Positions 1-9,112 are shown, numbered from the stretch's first letter. The stretch is DNA of 46,480 nucleotides from Flavobacteriales bacterium (GCA_003150615.1 QALN01000008.1:1-46480); one strand, 5' to 3'. The notes: generated by a model not told the origin, from the letters alone. A program made the numbers and translations.

Positions 1-1031
1 TGATAGGTCAAGTGGACTTTTATACCGCACAACTTGGCAATGGCTTTCAGCTTCTTGTTGCAAGTCGTGTTACTCGGCATGGGGAATACTTTATTATCTC
101 TTGTCATACCCCTGTACTTCTCTATTATCTTTCGGGGAACATCCAACAATCGGATATTGGATTCCGTGTTAGTTTTCTTTCTTCGGGTGATAATCCACAG
201 ATTTCCGTCAAAGAATGTTTGCAGGTTGTCTTCCGTAAGGTTCTTGACATCGGAATATGCCAAACCTGTAAAGGTGGAGAACAGAAATAAATCCCTGACA
301 AGCTCGTGTGTCTTGTCGGGCATATCGGTGTTCATCATTGTGTGTATCTCCTCTCTCGTAATATACCCTCTGTCCACGCTTTCGGGAGAGTTGATGTACC
401 CTGCAAAGGGATTGAACGGCAGACGACCGTCATTCCTCGCTATGGAAATAATGTGTTTCAGCACAATCATGTAGCCCCAAATGGTATTGGTGCGGCATTT
501 TTTCTCAGTACGCAGGAAATACTCGAAGTCGTTGATGAACGAGAGGTTCAACTCTTTTAACGGAATATCTTCACGCTTGTAGGTATGGGGTAGGAACTCA
601 CGGATGTGCTTGCAGACGGTAACATAACGTCGGAATGTTCCTTTTGCCCTGCTGTGTCCCACTTTCTTGGCAAATTCGCTGTTGTGTTGTTCAAACAGTT
701 TTAGCAAGGTTTCCTGTTTGATACCGATGCCGAGATAGGCATCTTTCAACTTGGCAGCAGTGACATAACCGTCCGTCTGCATCAACTCTTGATAACGGCG
801 GTTTATCTCCACTCTGATTTTGTCAACGGCACGGTTGATTCTTTGCGCTTCGGCACTCTTACCCGAAGCACGGTTGTTCTTCACGTCCCACAGGCGCAAG
901 GGAACATCCATCTTGCAACTGAACTGCTTAATCTCTCCGTCCACCGTAATGCGACACATCAAAGGCAGGTTGCCGTTGGGTTTCTCACTGCCTTTCTTCA
1001 CGTAGAACAATACCTTAAATGTACTTCTCAT
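1..1031 (-). CDS. Tyrosine recombinase of a Bacteroidales mobile element, 3' end off the window
   Basis: An open frame of 343 codons starts at the ATG complementary to 1029-1031 and leaves the window without a stop. The protein begins MRSTFKVLFYVKKG, an arm-type DNA-binding domain usual in Bacteroidetes integrases. A SAM-like core-binding domain follows at about residues 100-200, then the catalytic domain. The box-I motif reads TFTGLAYSDVKNL, without the usual arginine, as known for CTnDOT-type integrases. The window ends at HLTYH, just before the expected ARHTFA box with the second catalytic arginine. It should integrate and excise a conjugative or mobilizable element lying to the left. A TAATTTTG box sits 20 bases upstream of the start. 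The family is certain; the type of element is not. Confidence 0.92.
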   Translation of the reverse strand, partial: MRSTFKVLFYVKKGSEKPNGNLPLMCRITVDGEIKQFSCKMDVPLRLWDVKNNRASGKSAEAQRINRAVDKIRVEINRRYQELMQTDGYVTAAKLKDAYLGIGIKQETLLKLFEQHNSEFAKKVGHSRAKGTFRRYVTVCKHIREFLPHTYKREDIPLKELNLSFINDFEYFLRTEKKCRTNTIWGYMIVLKHIISIARNDGRLPFNPFAGYINSPESVDRGYITREEIHTMMNTDMPDKTHELVRDLFLFSTFTGLAYSDVKNLTEDNLQTFFDGNLWIITRRKKTNTESNIRLLDVPRKIIEKYRGMTRDNKVFPMPSNTTCNKKLKAIAKLCGIKVHLTY

Positions 1032-1361
1032 AACTCACTTTTTTTTGGTTACAAAATTAATTCATAGTGAGTTACCGACAGATACGACACATAACGCCAA
1101 ACGATGCAAAATTTAGGTTTCGCAAGAAATTTGCATCATCGCACGGGTAATGATAAAGTAACTGAACTTTTGCTGCGTTTGTCCATATTCTGTCTCTTCT
1201 TGGCTTTTGAACAAGAGAAAAATATAGCGTAACGAACGCTTTTTCAGTCTGTTCGCTACGCTTTACTCAAATTTGCTATTCCGTTAGGTGTTTATTTAAC
1301 ATTGCATTAAAAACAACTTTTAACATCCCAAAAAAACGATGCTTATTTATCAATAAAGACG
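1032..1361. other. Gene-free stretch with inverted repeats next to the integrase
   Basis: I see no plausible gene here. Besides the 9-bp inverted repeat around the integrase promoter, there are two more. GATGCAAAATTT (1103-1114) faces AAATTTGCATC (1127-1137). A 12-bp pair with one mismatch lies at 1226-1237 (AGCGTAACGAAC) and 1251-1262 (GTTCGCTACGCT). Such repeats beside an integrase can be arm sites, core attachment sites, or operators. Which of them is an attachment site cannot be told without the other end of the element. Confidence 0.45.
1052..1059 (-). promoter_or_regulatory. -7 promoter box of the integrase gene
   Basis: TAATTTTG on the minus strand fits the Bacteroidetes -7 consensus TAnnTTTG and lies 20 bases before the integrase ATG. 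It is enclosed by a perfect 9-bp inverted repeat, TAACTCACT (1031-1039) and AGTGAGTTA (1066-1074). A protein bound there would cover both promoter and start codon. Confidence 0.5.
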
Positions 1362-1369
1362 TATCTTTG
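1362..1369 (+). promoter_or_regulatory. -7 promoter box of the polyamine operon
   Basis: TATCTTTG matches TAnnTTTG. It leaves a leader of about 125 bases before the ATG at 1500. The leader contains GCCCGG (1401-1406) facing CCGGGC about 18 bases on, a possible stem. I recognise no known riboswitch in it. Confidence 0.5.
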
Positions 1370-1499
1370 CCCGCTGTAACTTTTGAAAGGCAGTACGTTG
1401 GCCCGGAAGTCAGAAAAGAACAGCCCGGGCGGATTATAAATTATAAAACCAATTTTCCAAATGGCACTGTGTTGCCGGTAAATAATTAGACATACGTAA

Positions 1500-2780
1500 A
1501 TGAGAGCATTAGGAAGACACATCCTAGTCGAATTTTTCGGCTGCGAACCACAGGTTATGAACGACGTGGCTAAGATCGAAACAGCAATGGTCGATGCGGC
1601 TGCAAAAGCCGGAGCCACAGTGATAAATTCCACTTTCCATCATTTTTCCCCGTACGGCGTATCGGGTGTGGTCGTGATACAGGAAAGTCACCTGGCTATA
1701 CACACATGGCCTGAGTACGGATATGCGGCTGTCGACCTTTTCACATGCGGCGACTCCGTCGACCCGTGGATATCGTTCGATTACCTGAAAGATGAATTCC
1801 ATGCCCGCAACTACTCGGCTCTGGAAATGCGCCGTGGCAGCCTGGCTCAACTCGAAAGGCTCGATTTCGACCTGGCCTCCATGCGCGAGCTGAATAAAAA
1901 GCACACCAATCCGCAGAGGTTCACGCGCAACGTATGGTTCACCGACAAGGACGACAACCAGGCGCTCTCGCTGCGCCACACAGGTGAAGTTTTCTACGAC
2001 AAGACATCGGAATATCAGCGCACGCGTGTTATAAACACATACGGTTACGGCATGGCACTGACCATAGACAATATGTTCATGTGTACGGAAAAGGATGAAG
2101 CCCACTATCACGAGATGATATCCCACCCGGCCATGTTCGCACACGGAAACGTGAAAAAAGTACTGATAATAGGCGGCGGGGACGGAGCCTCCGTGCGTGA
2201 AATAGTAAAACACAGCAGCGTCGAAAAAGTCGTTATGGTGGAAATAGACGCAAACGTGGTTGAAGCATCCAAAAAACACCTTCCGCAGATGGCCTCTGCG
2301 TTCGACCACCCTAAACTCGAACTGATAATAGGCGACGGCATAGAATACGTAGCCAAGGCCGCCCCGAAGAGTTTCGATTACATAATAGTCGACGGCAGCG
2401 ACCCCGTAGGACCGGCAGAAGGGCTCTTCTCCGAAAAATTCTATCGCGACTGCAAAAACGCCCTTGCCGACGGCGGAATGCTGATAACCCAGGGAGAGTC
2501 ACCCCTTTTCAACAGCAGTACGTTCACCGAACTGAACGCATGCCTGAAAAGGATATTCCCTGCCGAGAGGGTCAAAACGATGCTGTTTCACATACCGACC
2601 TATCCGTCGGGAATATGGAGTTTCCAGATTGCCGTAAACGGGGACCTCGACGTGACCGAACCGAACGAAAAGGCACTGGCCGAATTCCAGCGTCCGCATG
2701 CGTTGAAATACTACAATACGGAAGTACACCGCGCGGCATTCGCACTGCCGAACTATGTCAAAGAAATGCTGAATGAATAA
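1500..2780 (+). CDS. speDE: Fused S-adenosylmethionine decarboxylase and spermidine synthase
   Basis: Two enzymes lie in one 426-residue chain. Residues 1-125 are a bacterial SpeD: the [12 protein letters not shown] motif places Ser63 at the self-cleavage site that yields the pyruvoyl group, with His68 and Cys83 at the positions known from Thermotoga SpeD. Residues 145-426 are a spermidine synthase with the nucleotide-binding GGGDG (225-229) and the active-site DGSDPVGP (298-305). Together they decarboxylate AdoMet and transfer its aminopropyl group to putrescine in the cytosol. The downstream agmatinase gene overlaps by 8 bases and can supply the putrescine. The start has no Shine-Dalgarno site, as usual in the phylum. 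Such fusions are known but uncommon. Proenzyme cleavage in the middle of the SpeD part would release a short N-terminal chain and leave the rest of SpeD joined to SpeE. Confidence 0.95.
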   Translation: MRALGRHILVEFFGCEPQVMNDVAKIETAMVDAAAKAGATVINSTFHHFSPYGVSGVVVIQESHLAIHTWPEYGYAAVDLFTCGDSVDPWISFDYLKDEFHARNYSALEMRRGSLAQLERLDFDLASMRELNKKHTNPQRFTRNVWFTDKDDNQALSLRHTGEVFYDKTSEYQRTRVINTYGYGMALTIDNMFMCTEKDEAHYHEMISHPAMFAHGNVKKVLIIGGGDGASVREIVKHSSVEKVVMVEIDANVVEASKKHLPQMASAFDHPKLELIIGDGIEYVAKAAPKSFDYIIVDGSDPVGPAEGLFSEKFYRDCKNALADGGMLITQGESPLFNSSTFTELNACLKRIFPAERVKTMLFHIPTYPSGIWSFQIAVNGDLDVTEPNEKALAEFQRPHALKYYNTEVHRAAFALPNYVKEMLNE

Positions 2781-3807
2781 CGGAAACGACACTGCGGCAA
2801 ACTTCGACCCCGGAGCCCCCGGAGTGAACAACGGGAACTTTTTCGGGTTCCCGTATTCATTGGAACAGGCTTCAACGGTCATATACCCCGTAACATGGGA
2901 CGTCACCACATCCTACGGCGGAGGGGCTTCACGCGCCCCGCAGGCAATCCTGGAAGCGTCGCCGCAACTCGACTTTTTCGATTTCGACTTCCCACGCGCA
3001 TGGGAAAACCGTATAGGCACACATCCCGGAAACGCCCTTTGCCGTGACAACGACGCATGGAGGGCTAAGGCGGAAGGGATAATTTCCTCCATAGAAGCCG
3101 GAACACCGCTCACTGCGCTGTCAAAGCAAACGGACGAAATAAACGAAGCTTGCCGCAGAGTAAACCTACGCACAAGGGAAGACGTTTCAGCCCTTCTAGA
3201 CGACGGTAAAAAAGTCGTGCTGTTAGGCGGCGACCACTCAACACCGCTCGGATACATAGAAGCCTTGGCCGAAAGGCACGACAGTTTCTCAATACTGCAC
3301 ATAGACGCACATGCCGACCTGAGGGACTGCTACGAAGGGTTCGAATACTCGCACGCATCCGTGATGTTCAACGCTATGAAGCTACCGTCGGTAACCAAAC
3401 TGGTCCAGGTAGGAGTAAGGGACGTATCGCCCGGCGAGATATCGTTCATAGAAAACTCAGGCGGAAGAATATCGCTTTTCGACGATTATTCGTGCAGCCG
3501 TCGTCTGTACGCCGGGGAAAAATGGAATGAAATATGCCTTGACATCGTGTCGCGGCTACCGGAGAAAGTATACGTGAGCTTCGACATAGACGGGTTGGAC
3601 CCGGCGCTGTGTCCAGGTACCGGAACTCCGGTTCCCGGAGGGCTCAGTTTTCAACAGGCCGCTCACCTGCTCCTAACGCTCAAGACCAGCGGGCGCAAAA
3701 TAATAGGCGCAGACCTGAACGAAGTATGCCCATCGCCCTCCGACGGACAATGGAACGCCAATGTAGGCGCACGCATACTGTACAAACTGTGCAGTCTGGT
3801 CAGATAG
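2773..3807 (+). CDS. speB: Agmatinase (ureohydrolase family)
   Basis: This binuclear manganese ureohydrolase of 344 residues would cleave agmatine to putrescine and urea. The metal-binding motifs are all present: GGDHS near residue 153, DAHADLR near 178 and SFDIDGLDP near 273. The segment [10 protein letters not shown] after the second motif is typical of agmatinases rather than arginases. The ATG lies inside the 3' end of speDE, so the two are translationally coupled and presumably make spermidine from agmatine. An arginine decarboxylase is needed but is not in the window. The last 8 bases overlap the 3' end of the convergent lipoprotein gene. An arginase or guanidinobutyrase activity cannot be excluded from sequence alone. 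Confidence 0.87.
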   Translation: MNNGNDTAANFDPGAPGVNNGNFFGFPYSLEQASTVIYPVTWDVTTSYGGGASRAPQAILEASPQLDFFDFDFPRAWENRIGTHPGNALCRDNDAWRAKAEGIISSIEAGTPLTALSKQTDEINEACRRVNLRTREDVSALLDDGKKVVLLGGDHSTPLGYIEALAERHDSFSILHIDAHADLRDCYEGFEYSHASVMFNAMKLPSVTKLVQVGVRDVSPGEISFIENSGGRISLFDDYSCSRRLYAGEKWNEICLDIVSRLPEKVYVSFDIDGLDPALCPGTGTPVPGGLSFQQAAHLLLTLKTSGRKIIGADLNEVCPSPSDGQWNANVGARILYKLCSLVR

Positions 3808-4831
3808 AATAACGGTACCGATAAACGTATTCGAAATCGGCGTTCTGGTCTATCGCATATATGGTATTGCGTCTGACGTCGATTTCATAAAAATGGCAAC
3901 GGCCCTCGAGCAGGAACTGCTTTACCGGGCGGCCGTCCCACGTGAATATCCTTATACCCGCATAGCCTTTCTTATCGCGCTCCATATAACGTGCGAAAAG
4001 ATAGTCTTTAGTGGGTATTAACTCCATATAACCGCGAACAACATCTTTTTCCGCAGAAAAAACACTGTCCGCACCGTACACCGACCTCACGGTCAATTTG
4101 CCTGCGTCATCCGCCCCGTAAAACTCCAGCCTGTCCATGCCGGTATATCCGAGGACTACAGTGCGCCCAAATGCGGTAGCTACCAATCCATTCCTTACCG
4201 TTGACATAACAGACCGGTTGTATGACTGAGAGCCGGTTTTATCGACCGACTTTTCCCATTTGGTTTCCACATTTTCCACAATCGTTTGCGTACTTACTAC
4301 CGAATCGACGGTTTGTCCTGAAAATGTATTCACCACCTTCAGTTTTTTTATTGTACATATAACGCCCAAACTGTCATCAATGCGCAACGCCATAGGAAAA
4401 TGACGGAGTTTTTCCACATCGGTGCGAGTTACACTACCGCCACCGAACACAAGAGCCGATGTGCAACCTTTGGTAAATTCGGTCACCGGTATTCCCGTTC
4501 CGTCCCCATCTGCCGACTGTATTTTCTGCACGAATCCGAAATCGTCCGGCCCTTCACCCCTGACACCTGTCTTGTACAGGAATTTGAATTCAGGCAAACC
4601 ATATACGAAAAACACGTCATCCGTCTTCATGGAATGCACTACGGCCTTGTCGTCGCAGACACTCATCCACACGGGAATGAGTATTTCGTTAATTTTCACG
4701 CTGTCTTTGGTTAAAATTTCAACTTCGGGGAAATCATCGCAAGCAACGGAAGAAGTATATCCGGACGGTTTACATGCGCTGACAATGAACAAAATCAGCA
4801 CGTAAAACACATAAAATGGCTGTAGTCTCAT
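3800..4831 (-). CDS. TolB-like six-bladed beta-propeller lipoprotein
   Basis: A 343-residue exported lipoprotein with a hydrophobic leader ending in the lipobox IVSAC (Cys20). The segment FFVYGLPEFKFLYKTGVRGEGPDDFG and the spacing of later strands match the Bacteroidetes TolB-like/BF3164 propeller lipoproteins. Their molecular function is unknown, though they are usually cell-surface or periplasmic. It is a single gene, convergent with speB and overlapping it by 8 bases with no terminator between them. Family assignment is fairly sure; a role cannot be given. Confidence 0.75.
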   Translation of the reverse strand: MRLQPFYVFYVLILFIVSACKPSGYTSSVACDDFPEVEILTKDSVKINEILIPVWMSVCDDKAVVHSMKTDDVFFVYGLPEFKFLYKTGVRGEGPDDFGFVQKIQSADGDGTGIPVTEFTKGCTSALVFGGGSVTRTDVEKLRHFPMALRIDDSLGVICTIKKLKVVNTFSGQTVDSVVSTQTIVENVETKWEKSVDKTGSQSYNRSVMSTVRNGLVATAFGRTVVLGYTGMDRLEFYGADDAGKLTVRSVYGADSVFSAEKDVVRGYMELIPTKDYLFARYMERDKKGYAGIRIFTWDGRPVKQFLLEGRCHFYEIDVRRNTIYAIDQNADFEYVYRYRYSI

Positions 4832-4859
4832 AATTTAGCATTTTCAGTTAAAAAAATAT

Positions 4860-4915
4860 AACCCGCAAAGCCTAACCTGTGCCGCAGGTAAAAGGCCGGC
4901 TTTTTAATAAAATTT
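4860..4915. terminator. Hairpin region downstream of rsgA
   Basis: AAAGCC (4867-4872) and GGCTTT form the outer arms around an inner stem ACCTG/CAGGT. It lies just past the rsgA stop codon. No strong U-tract follows on the minus strand, so termination by it is uncertain. Confidence 0.35.
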
Positions 4916-4922
4916 TATATTG

Positions 4923-5852
4923 TCAGCCTATGCGGTAAGGACCTTCGTCGCCTTCGATTATTCCGAGGTAACTGATATATCTTGACGGAGCTATCTCGCC
5001 GCTCTCCACCGCTTCCACAACGGCGCAGCCTGGCTCGTCCGTGTGCAGGCAGTTATTGAAACGGCACTTGTCCTTCAAGGCGAATATCTCCGGGAAGTAA
5101 TCCCCTACCTCCTGTTTTTCCATGTCGACCATACCGAACCCGCGTATGCCGGGGGTATCGATTATATACCCGCCGAAAGAAAGCGGGAACATCTGCGCGA
5201 AAGTAGTAGTGTGCTGCCCTTGGAGGTGCGTTTGCGATATTTCGGCGGTCTTTAGATCAAGCGAAGGCTCCACGGCGTTTATTATGCTGCTTTTTCCGGC
5301 GCCGGAATGCCCGGAAAACATCGATGTTCGTCCGGCCATCATCTTTTTCAGTTCACCTATGTTTTCCCCTGTTGCCGCGCTTATCCTGAGCACCGGATAA
5401 CCTATTTTTTCGTAAAGAAGCGAAAGAGCCTCCATAGATGCGGTATCCTCCGGTCCGTAAATGTCGGTTTTGTTGAAAAGCACGACCGCAGGTATGCGGT
5501 ACGCACGGGCTGTGGCCAGAAAACGGTCTATGAACGTAGTTGTGGTCTGCGGGGAGGATATTGTGGCGACGATAAATGCCGTATCTATATTTGAAGCCAG
5601 TATGTGCGTTCGCTTGGACAGTTTTACAGAACGGCGGACTATAAAATTACGGCGCGGCAATATACGCGTGACAACACCGTCGGTACCATCCGGCGCGGTG
5701 GAAAACTCCACTCTGTCGCCAACGGCTACCGGATTGGTGCTCTTTATACCCTTAAGGCGCAAAGAACCCTTTATCCTGCACTCGTACTGCACACCGTCGT
5801 CAGTACGCAGAGTGCACCAAAGTCCCGTTGCCCGTATCACAACTGCTTCCAT
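4923..5852 (-). CDS. rsgA: Ribosome small-subunit assembly GTPase RsgA
   Basis: A circularly permuted GTPase of 309 residues that acts late in 30S subunit maturation. An N-terminal OB-fold is followed by the permuted motifs: NKTD (127-130), then the P-loop GHSGAGKS (181-188), then DTPG (232-235). The C-terminal zinc site is Cys263, Cys268, His270 and Cys276. I chose the start at 5852 (MEAVVIRATG), because the frame continues another 21 codons upstream without family similarity. It is divergent from rlmN, another ribosome-related gene. A GACATTTG box at about 5875-5882 is a weak promoter candidate. Confidence 0.96.
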   Translation of the reverse strand: MEAVVIRATGLWCTLRTDDGVQYECRIKGSLRLKGIKSTNPVAVGDRVEFSTAPDGTDGVVTRILPRRNFIVRRSVKLSKRTHILASNIDTAFIVATISSPQTTTTFIDRFLATARAYRIPAVVLFNKTDIYGPEDTASMEALSLLYEKIGYPVLRISAATGENIGELKKMMAGRTSMFSGHSGAGKSSIINAVEPSLDLKTAEISQTHLQGQHTTTFAQMFPLSFGGYIIDTPGIRGFGMVDMEKQEVGDYFPEIFALKDKCRFNNCLHTDEPGCAVVEAVESGEIAPSRYISYLGIIEGDEGPYRIG

Positions 5853-6067
5853 AAAACTCGCTTTTAAAGGCAAATGTCGGCATTTTTTACTTTCGTTTCG
5901 AATATTTATCGGCATAATTATCGGCTGTATTCACGTACGGCACTTATCATCGCTTGTTCTTTGGGCGGCTACATGCTTAAAACATTACAACTGTTTCTAT
6001 TTCCATTTATTTTGACCGTTGCCGGTTACGGATATCAGGGTGGCGTCGGCAAATGGGAAAAATACAG

Positions 6068-6137
6068 GATGCGCCTCGGAAAACCTATAAAAATCCTTCG
6101 GCTTTTTTCGGTTTCCTCTCGGCTTTCACTATATTTG
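6068..6137 (+). repeat. Dispersed 70-bp promoter-bearing repeat, copy 1 (upstream of rlmN)
   Basis: This 70-base segment matches 16264-16333 (minus strand) at 65 of 70 positions. It ends in a perfect -7 box, TATATTTG (6130-6137). Three TCGG(C/T)TT boxes start at 6098, 6108 and 6119, about one helical turn apart, over the expected -33 region. Both copies lie directly before a gene. It behaves like a shared promoter module. Confidence 0.8.
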
Positions 6138-6142
6138 TGGTT

Positions 6143-7198
6143 ATGGAAAACCCAGGCAAACGCGACATAAGGGAACTCTCGCTTGAAGAGCTGCGCGAAT
6201 TTTTCGCCTCCCGTTCGCTCGGAGCGTACCGGGGCGGACAGGTGCATCAATGGCTGTGGCAGAAAGGGGCTTCGTCTTTTTCACAGATGACAAGCCTTTC
6301 CAAAAACCTCAGGGACGAACTGGAAAAAGAGTTTTATATAGGCAAAGCCACCGTACCGCGAATGCAGCGTTCATCCGACGGAACGATAAAAAATGCCGTA
6401 CTGTTGCACGACGGACTAATTGTGGAGAGCGTGCTGATACCGGCCGATGACCGTACCACTGCCTGCGTGTCGTCGCAGGTGGGATGCGCCATGGGGTGCG
6501 AATTTTGCGCCACGGCCCGTCTTAAACGCACGCGCGACTTGACTTCAGGGGAAATATACGACCAGGTGAAAGAAGCCGACCGCCAGAGCCGCGAATATTT
6601 CGGGCGTCCGCTATCCAACATCGTATTCATGGGAATGGGCGAGCCTACGCTCAACTACGCCGAAGTGATGCGGGCCATAGATATGATTACGTCTGCGCAG
6701 GGAATGGGCATGTCACCTCGCAGGATAACCGTTTCTACAGTAGGAAACGCCCGGATGATACGGCGGATGGCCGATGACGGCGCACGTTTCCGTCTGGCAG
6801 TGTCGCTTCACTGGGCGGTACAGAAAATGCGCGAGACCATCATGCCGGTGGCGAAAAAAATACCCCTGGACGAACTGGCCGAAGCCGTAGCTCATTGGTA
6901 CGAGGTAACAAAAAGTCCGGTAACATACGAATACGTGGTATGGGACGGGCTGAACGACCGGCCCGAAGACCTGCGCGCCCTGATAAAATTCTGCCGGCGC
7001 ACCCCGTGCAAAGTCAATCTGATAGAGTACAACAGCATAGGCGACGGGCGTTTCAGAGGGGCTTCTGCCGAAGCCATGGAAATGTATAAAAAAGGGCTGG
7101 AGGATGCCGGAATCACCGTTGTGGTCCGCTTGTCCAAAGGGCGTGACATAGACGCCGCATGCGGACAGCTTGCCGGACGGACGGGCGATACCGTATGA
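6143..7198 (+). CDS. rlmN: 23S rRNA A2503 / tRNA A37 C2-methyltransferase RlmN
   Basis: A radical SAM enzyme of 351 residues that methylates C2 of A2503 in 23S rRNA and A37 in some tRNAs. The iron-sulfur cluster motif is GCAMGCEFC (Cys115, Cys119, Cys122). The C-terminal DIDAACGQLAG carries the cysteine that is methylated during catalysis. FMGMGEPTLN and the GRD segment near the end are also diagnostic. I set the start at 6143 (MENPGKRDIR). The 30 codons upstream in frame are translation of the 70-bp repeat and the promoter. The -7 box ends only 5 bases before this ATG, so the mRNA may be leaderless or nearly so. Confidence 0.95.
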   Translation: MENPGKRDIRELSLEELREFFASRSLGAYRGGQVHQWLWQKGASSFSQMTSLSKNLRDELEKEFYIGKATVPRMQRSSDGTIKNAVLLHDGLIVESVLIPADDRTTACVSSQVGCAMGCEFCATARLKRTRDLTSGEIYDQVKEADRQSREYFGRPLSNIVFMGMGEPTLNYAEVMRAIDMITSAQGMGMSPRRITVSTVGNARMIRRMADDGARFRLAVSLHWAVQKMRETIMPVAKKIPLDELAEAVAHWYEVTKSPVTYEYVVWDGLNDRPEDLRALIKFCRRTPCKVNLIEYNSIGDGRFRGASAEAMEMYKKGLEDAGITVVVRLSKGRDIDAACGQLAGRTGDTV

Positions 7199-7222
7199 AC
7201 TGATTATAAACGACTTGTAAAT

Positions 7223-7248
7223 GACATATCTGGCAACGCCGGTATGTC
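7223..7248. terminator. Weak hairpin after rlmN
   Basis: GACATATC pairs with GGTATGTC in an 8-bp stem (one G-T pair) about 25 bases after the rlmN stop. No T-run follows, so it is only a candidate 3' end structure. Confidence 0.25.
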
Positions 7249-7333
7249 ATCGGCCTGATGATTTGCCGGGCAAACGGAACAAACGACTCGCCGGTAATAT
7301 CCGGCCTGACAGAATGGTGTATATAAACAATAT

Positions 7334-8314
7334 ATGGGAGCAGTAGAAATAATACGCAGGCCGATAGAGGTCGAAATGGAAACCTTCGAGAAGAAATTCC
7401 GTGAAGCCATGTCCTCCGGCGTGCCCCTTCTGGACAGGGTACTTTACTACATCGTCGGACGCAAAGGCAAACAGATGCGTCCCATGTTCGTCTTTCTGAC
7501 GGCCAAGATGCTCTCCGGGGGCCGTGAGGCTGAAGACCCGACGTACCGTGCCGCATCGCTGATAGAACTGGGCCACACTGCATCGCTGGTACACGACGAC
7601 GTGGTCGACGATTCCGACCAGCGACGCAACTTTTTCTCCGTGAACGCCATCTGGAAAAACAAGATAGCCGTACTGGTAGGCGACTTCATGCTCACCCAGG
7701 CCCTAACACTGGCCATAGACCACGAAGAGTTCGACATGTTGCGCGTTGTCGGCCACACGGCAAAGGAAATGGCCGAAGGCGAACTGCTCCAGATAGAAAA
7801 AGCAAAGAAGCTGAATATCACCGAAGACGTTTATTACGATGTCATACGCGGAAAAACCGCCACGCTCATATCTTCGTGCACTGCCATCGGAGCCATTTCC
7901 GTAGGTGCGGACAAACAAACGGTGGAAAAAATGAGGGATTTCGGCATGATGTGCGGAATGGCCTTTCAGATAAAGGACGACCTTTTCGACTACACGGAGG
8001 AAAAAATAGGCAAGCCCACAGGCATAGACATACGCGAACAGAAGATGACCCTGCCGCTTATCCACGTACTGAACAAAGTGCCGAAAGATCAGCGCAAATG
8101 GATGATAAATATCGTCAAAAAACACAACCGCGACAAGAAACGCGTACGCGAACTGATAAACTTCGTACGTGAAAACGGCGGACTGGACTACGCGGTAGCA
8201 AAAATGGAAGACTTCAAACGCCGTGCGCTGGACATCCTGTCGGGTTATCCGGAAAGCCCCGCACGCGCTTCGCTCGAAGAAATGGTCCGCTACTGTACGG
8301 AACGCAAAATATGA
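7334..8314 (+). CDS. All-trans polyprenyl diphosphate synthase
   Basis: A 326-residue isoprenyl chain elongation enzyme that adds isopentenyl diphosphate to allylic substrates. It has the first aspartate-rich motif in LVHDDVVDDSDQRR (88-98) and the second in FQIKDDLFDYTEEK (about 212-225), and the RKGKQMRP substrate site near residue 43. Length and order fit the octaprenyl/solanesyl synthases (IspB-like) that make quinone side chains; the product length cannot be read from sequence. It leads a same-strand run with surE, lpxB, DUF5131 and comEC. Confidence 0.92.
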   Translation: MGAVEIIRRPIEVEMETFEKKFREAMSSGVPLLDRVLYYIVGRKGKQMRPMFVFLTAKMLSGGREAEDPTYRAASLIELGHTASLVHDDVVDDSDQRRNFFSVNAIWKNKIAVLVGDFMLTQALTLAIDHEEFDMLRVVGHTAKEMAEGELLQIEKAKKLNITEDVYYDVIRGKTATLISSCTAIGAISVGADKQTVEKMRDFGMMCGMAFQIKDDLFDYTEEKIGKPTGIDIREQKMTLPLIHVLNKVPKDQRKWMINIVKKHNRDKKRVRELINFVRENGGLDYAVAKMEDFKRRALDILSGYPESPARASLEEMVRYCTERKI

Positions 8315-8340
8315 TTTTTATAACCTGAAAACGAAAAAAA

Positions 8341-8350
8341 GGAGGACTAA
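8341..8350 (+). promoter_or_regulatory. Strong Shine-Dalgarno site of surE
   Basis: GGAGG (8341-8345) lies 5 bases before the surE ATG at 8351. Consensus sites like this are rare in this window, where most genes have A-rich, SD-less starts. Confidence 0.6.
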
Positions 8351-9112
8351 ATGAAGAACAAACCGCTTATACTGGTAACCAACGACGACGGAATTTCCGC
8401 CCCCGGAATACGGATACTGACGGAAATAATGAGCAAAATAGGCGAAGTATGGGTAGTGGCTCCGGAAAAAGCACGCTCAGGCATGGGCCACGCCATAACG
8501 ATAGGAAATATCCTGACTTACGACGAAAAAGAACCACGCGACGGAGCCTCGCGCGAGTTCAGTTGTTCCGGCACTCCTGCCGACTGTGTAAAACTGGCGA
8601 AAAACCGCATCCTTCCCCGTCGTCCGGACATATGCGTATCGGGTATAAACCACGGTTCTAACGCCACGATAAACGTGATATACTCCGGCACCATGGGAGC
8701 GGCAATGGAAGCCGGCGTAGAAGGCATACCTTCGATAGGTTTTTCCATCTGCGACCACCGTACGGATGCCGATTTCGGCTATCTCGAACCGTTTATCCGT
8801 GCTATAACGCTCAAAGCGCTGGAACACGGACTTCCTAAAAACACGGTGCTAAACGTCAATTTCCCTGCCGGGCCTGTAAAAGGCGTTAAAATATGCCGCC
8901 AGGCCGACACCCGATGGGAACAGGAATTCGAACGCCGCACACGCCCCTACGGAGGCGATTATTTCTGGCTCGTGGGCACGCCCATATGCAACGACAGGGG
9001 TACCGATACCGACCAATGGGCTCTGGACAACGGCTACGGGTCTATAGTACCGACAACGTTCGACCTTACGGCATACGGAACTATCGAAGACATAGAGAAC
9101 TGGGGGCTCTGA
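8351..9112 (+). CDS. surE: 5'/3'-nucleotidase SurE
   Basis: A metal-dependent nucleoside monophosphatase of 253 residues. The N-terminal LVTNDDGISAPGI holds the paired catalytic aspartates. The metal-binding SG and NHGSN segments (CSGTPADCV, GINHGSNATINVIYSGTMGAAMEA) follow in the family's usual order. It lies 36 bases after the polyprenyl synthase gene and 45 before lpxB, an arrangement common in Bacteroidetes. It is a cytosolic housekeeping enzyme often linked to stationary-phase survival. Confidence 0.95.
   Translation: MKNKPLILVTNDDGISAPGIRILTEIMSKIGEVWVVAPEKARSGMGHAITIGNILTYDEKEPRDGASREFSCSGTPADCVKLAKNRILPRRPDICVSGINHGSNATINVIYSGTMGAAMEAGVEGIPSIGFSICDHRTDADFGYLEPFIRAITLKALEHGLPKNTVLNVNFPAGPVKGVKICRQADTRWEQEFERRTRPYGGDYFWLVGTPICNDRGTDTDQWALDNGYGSIVPTTFDLTAYGTIEDIENWGL

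Noticed and set aside
1376..1499. Possible riboswitch in the speDE leader.
   Set aside because: There is only one short GC stem. I could not find the conserved parts of any SAM or other known riboswitch there.
1524..2309. Minus-strand frame of 261 codons inside the spermidine gene.
   Set aside because: Complement of speDE with no similarity to any family I know.
5874..6170. Plus-strand 98-codon frame across the rsgA-rlmN gap.
   Set aside because: It overlaps the start of rsgA and runs through the promoter repeat into rlmN in another frame. No family resemblance.
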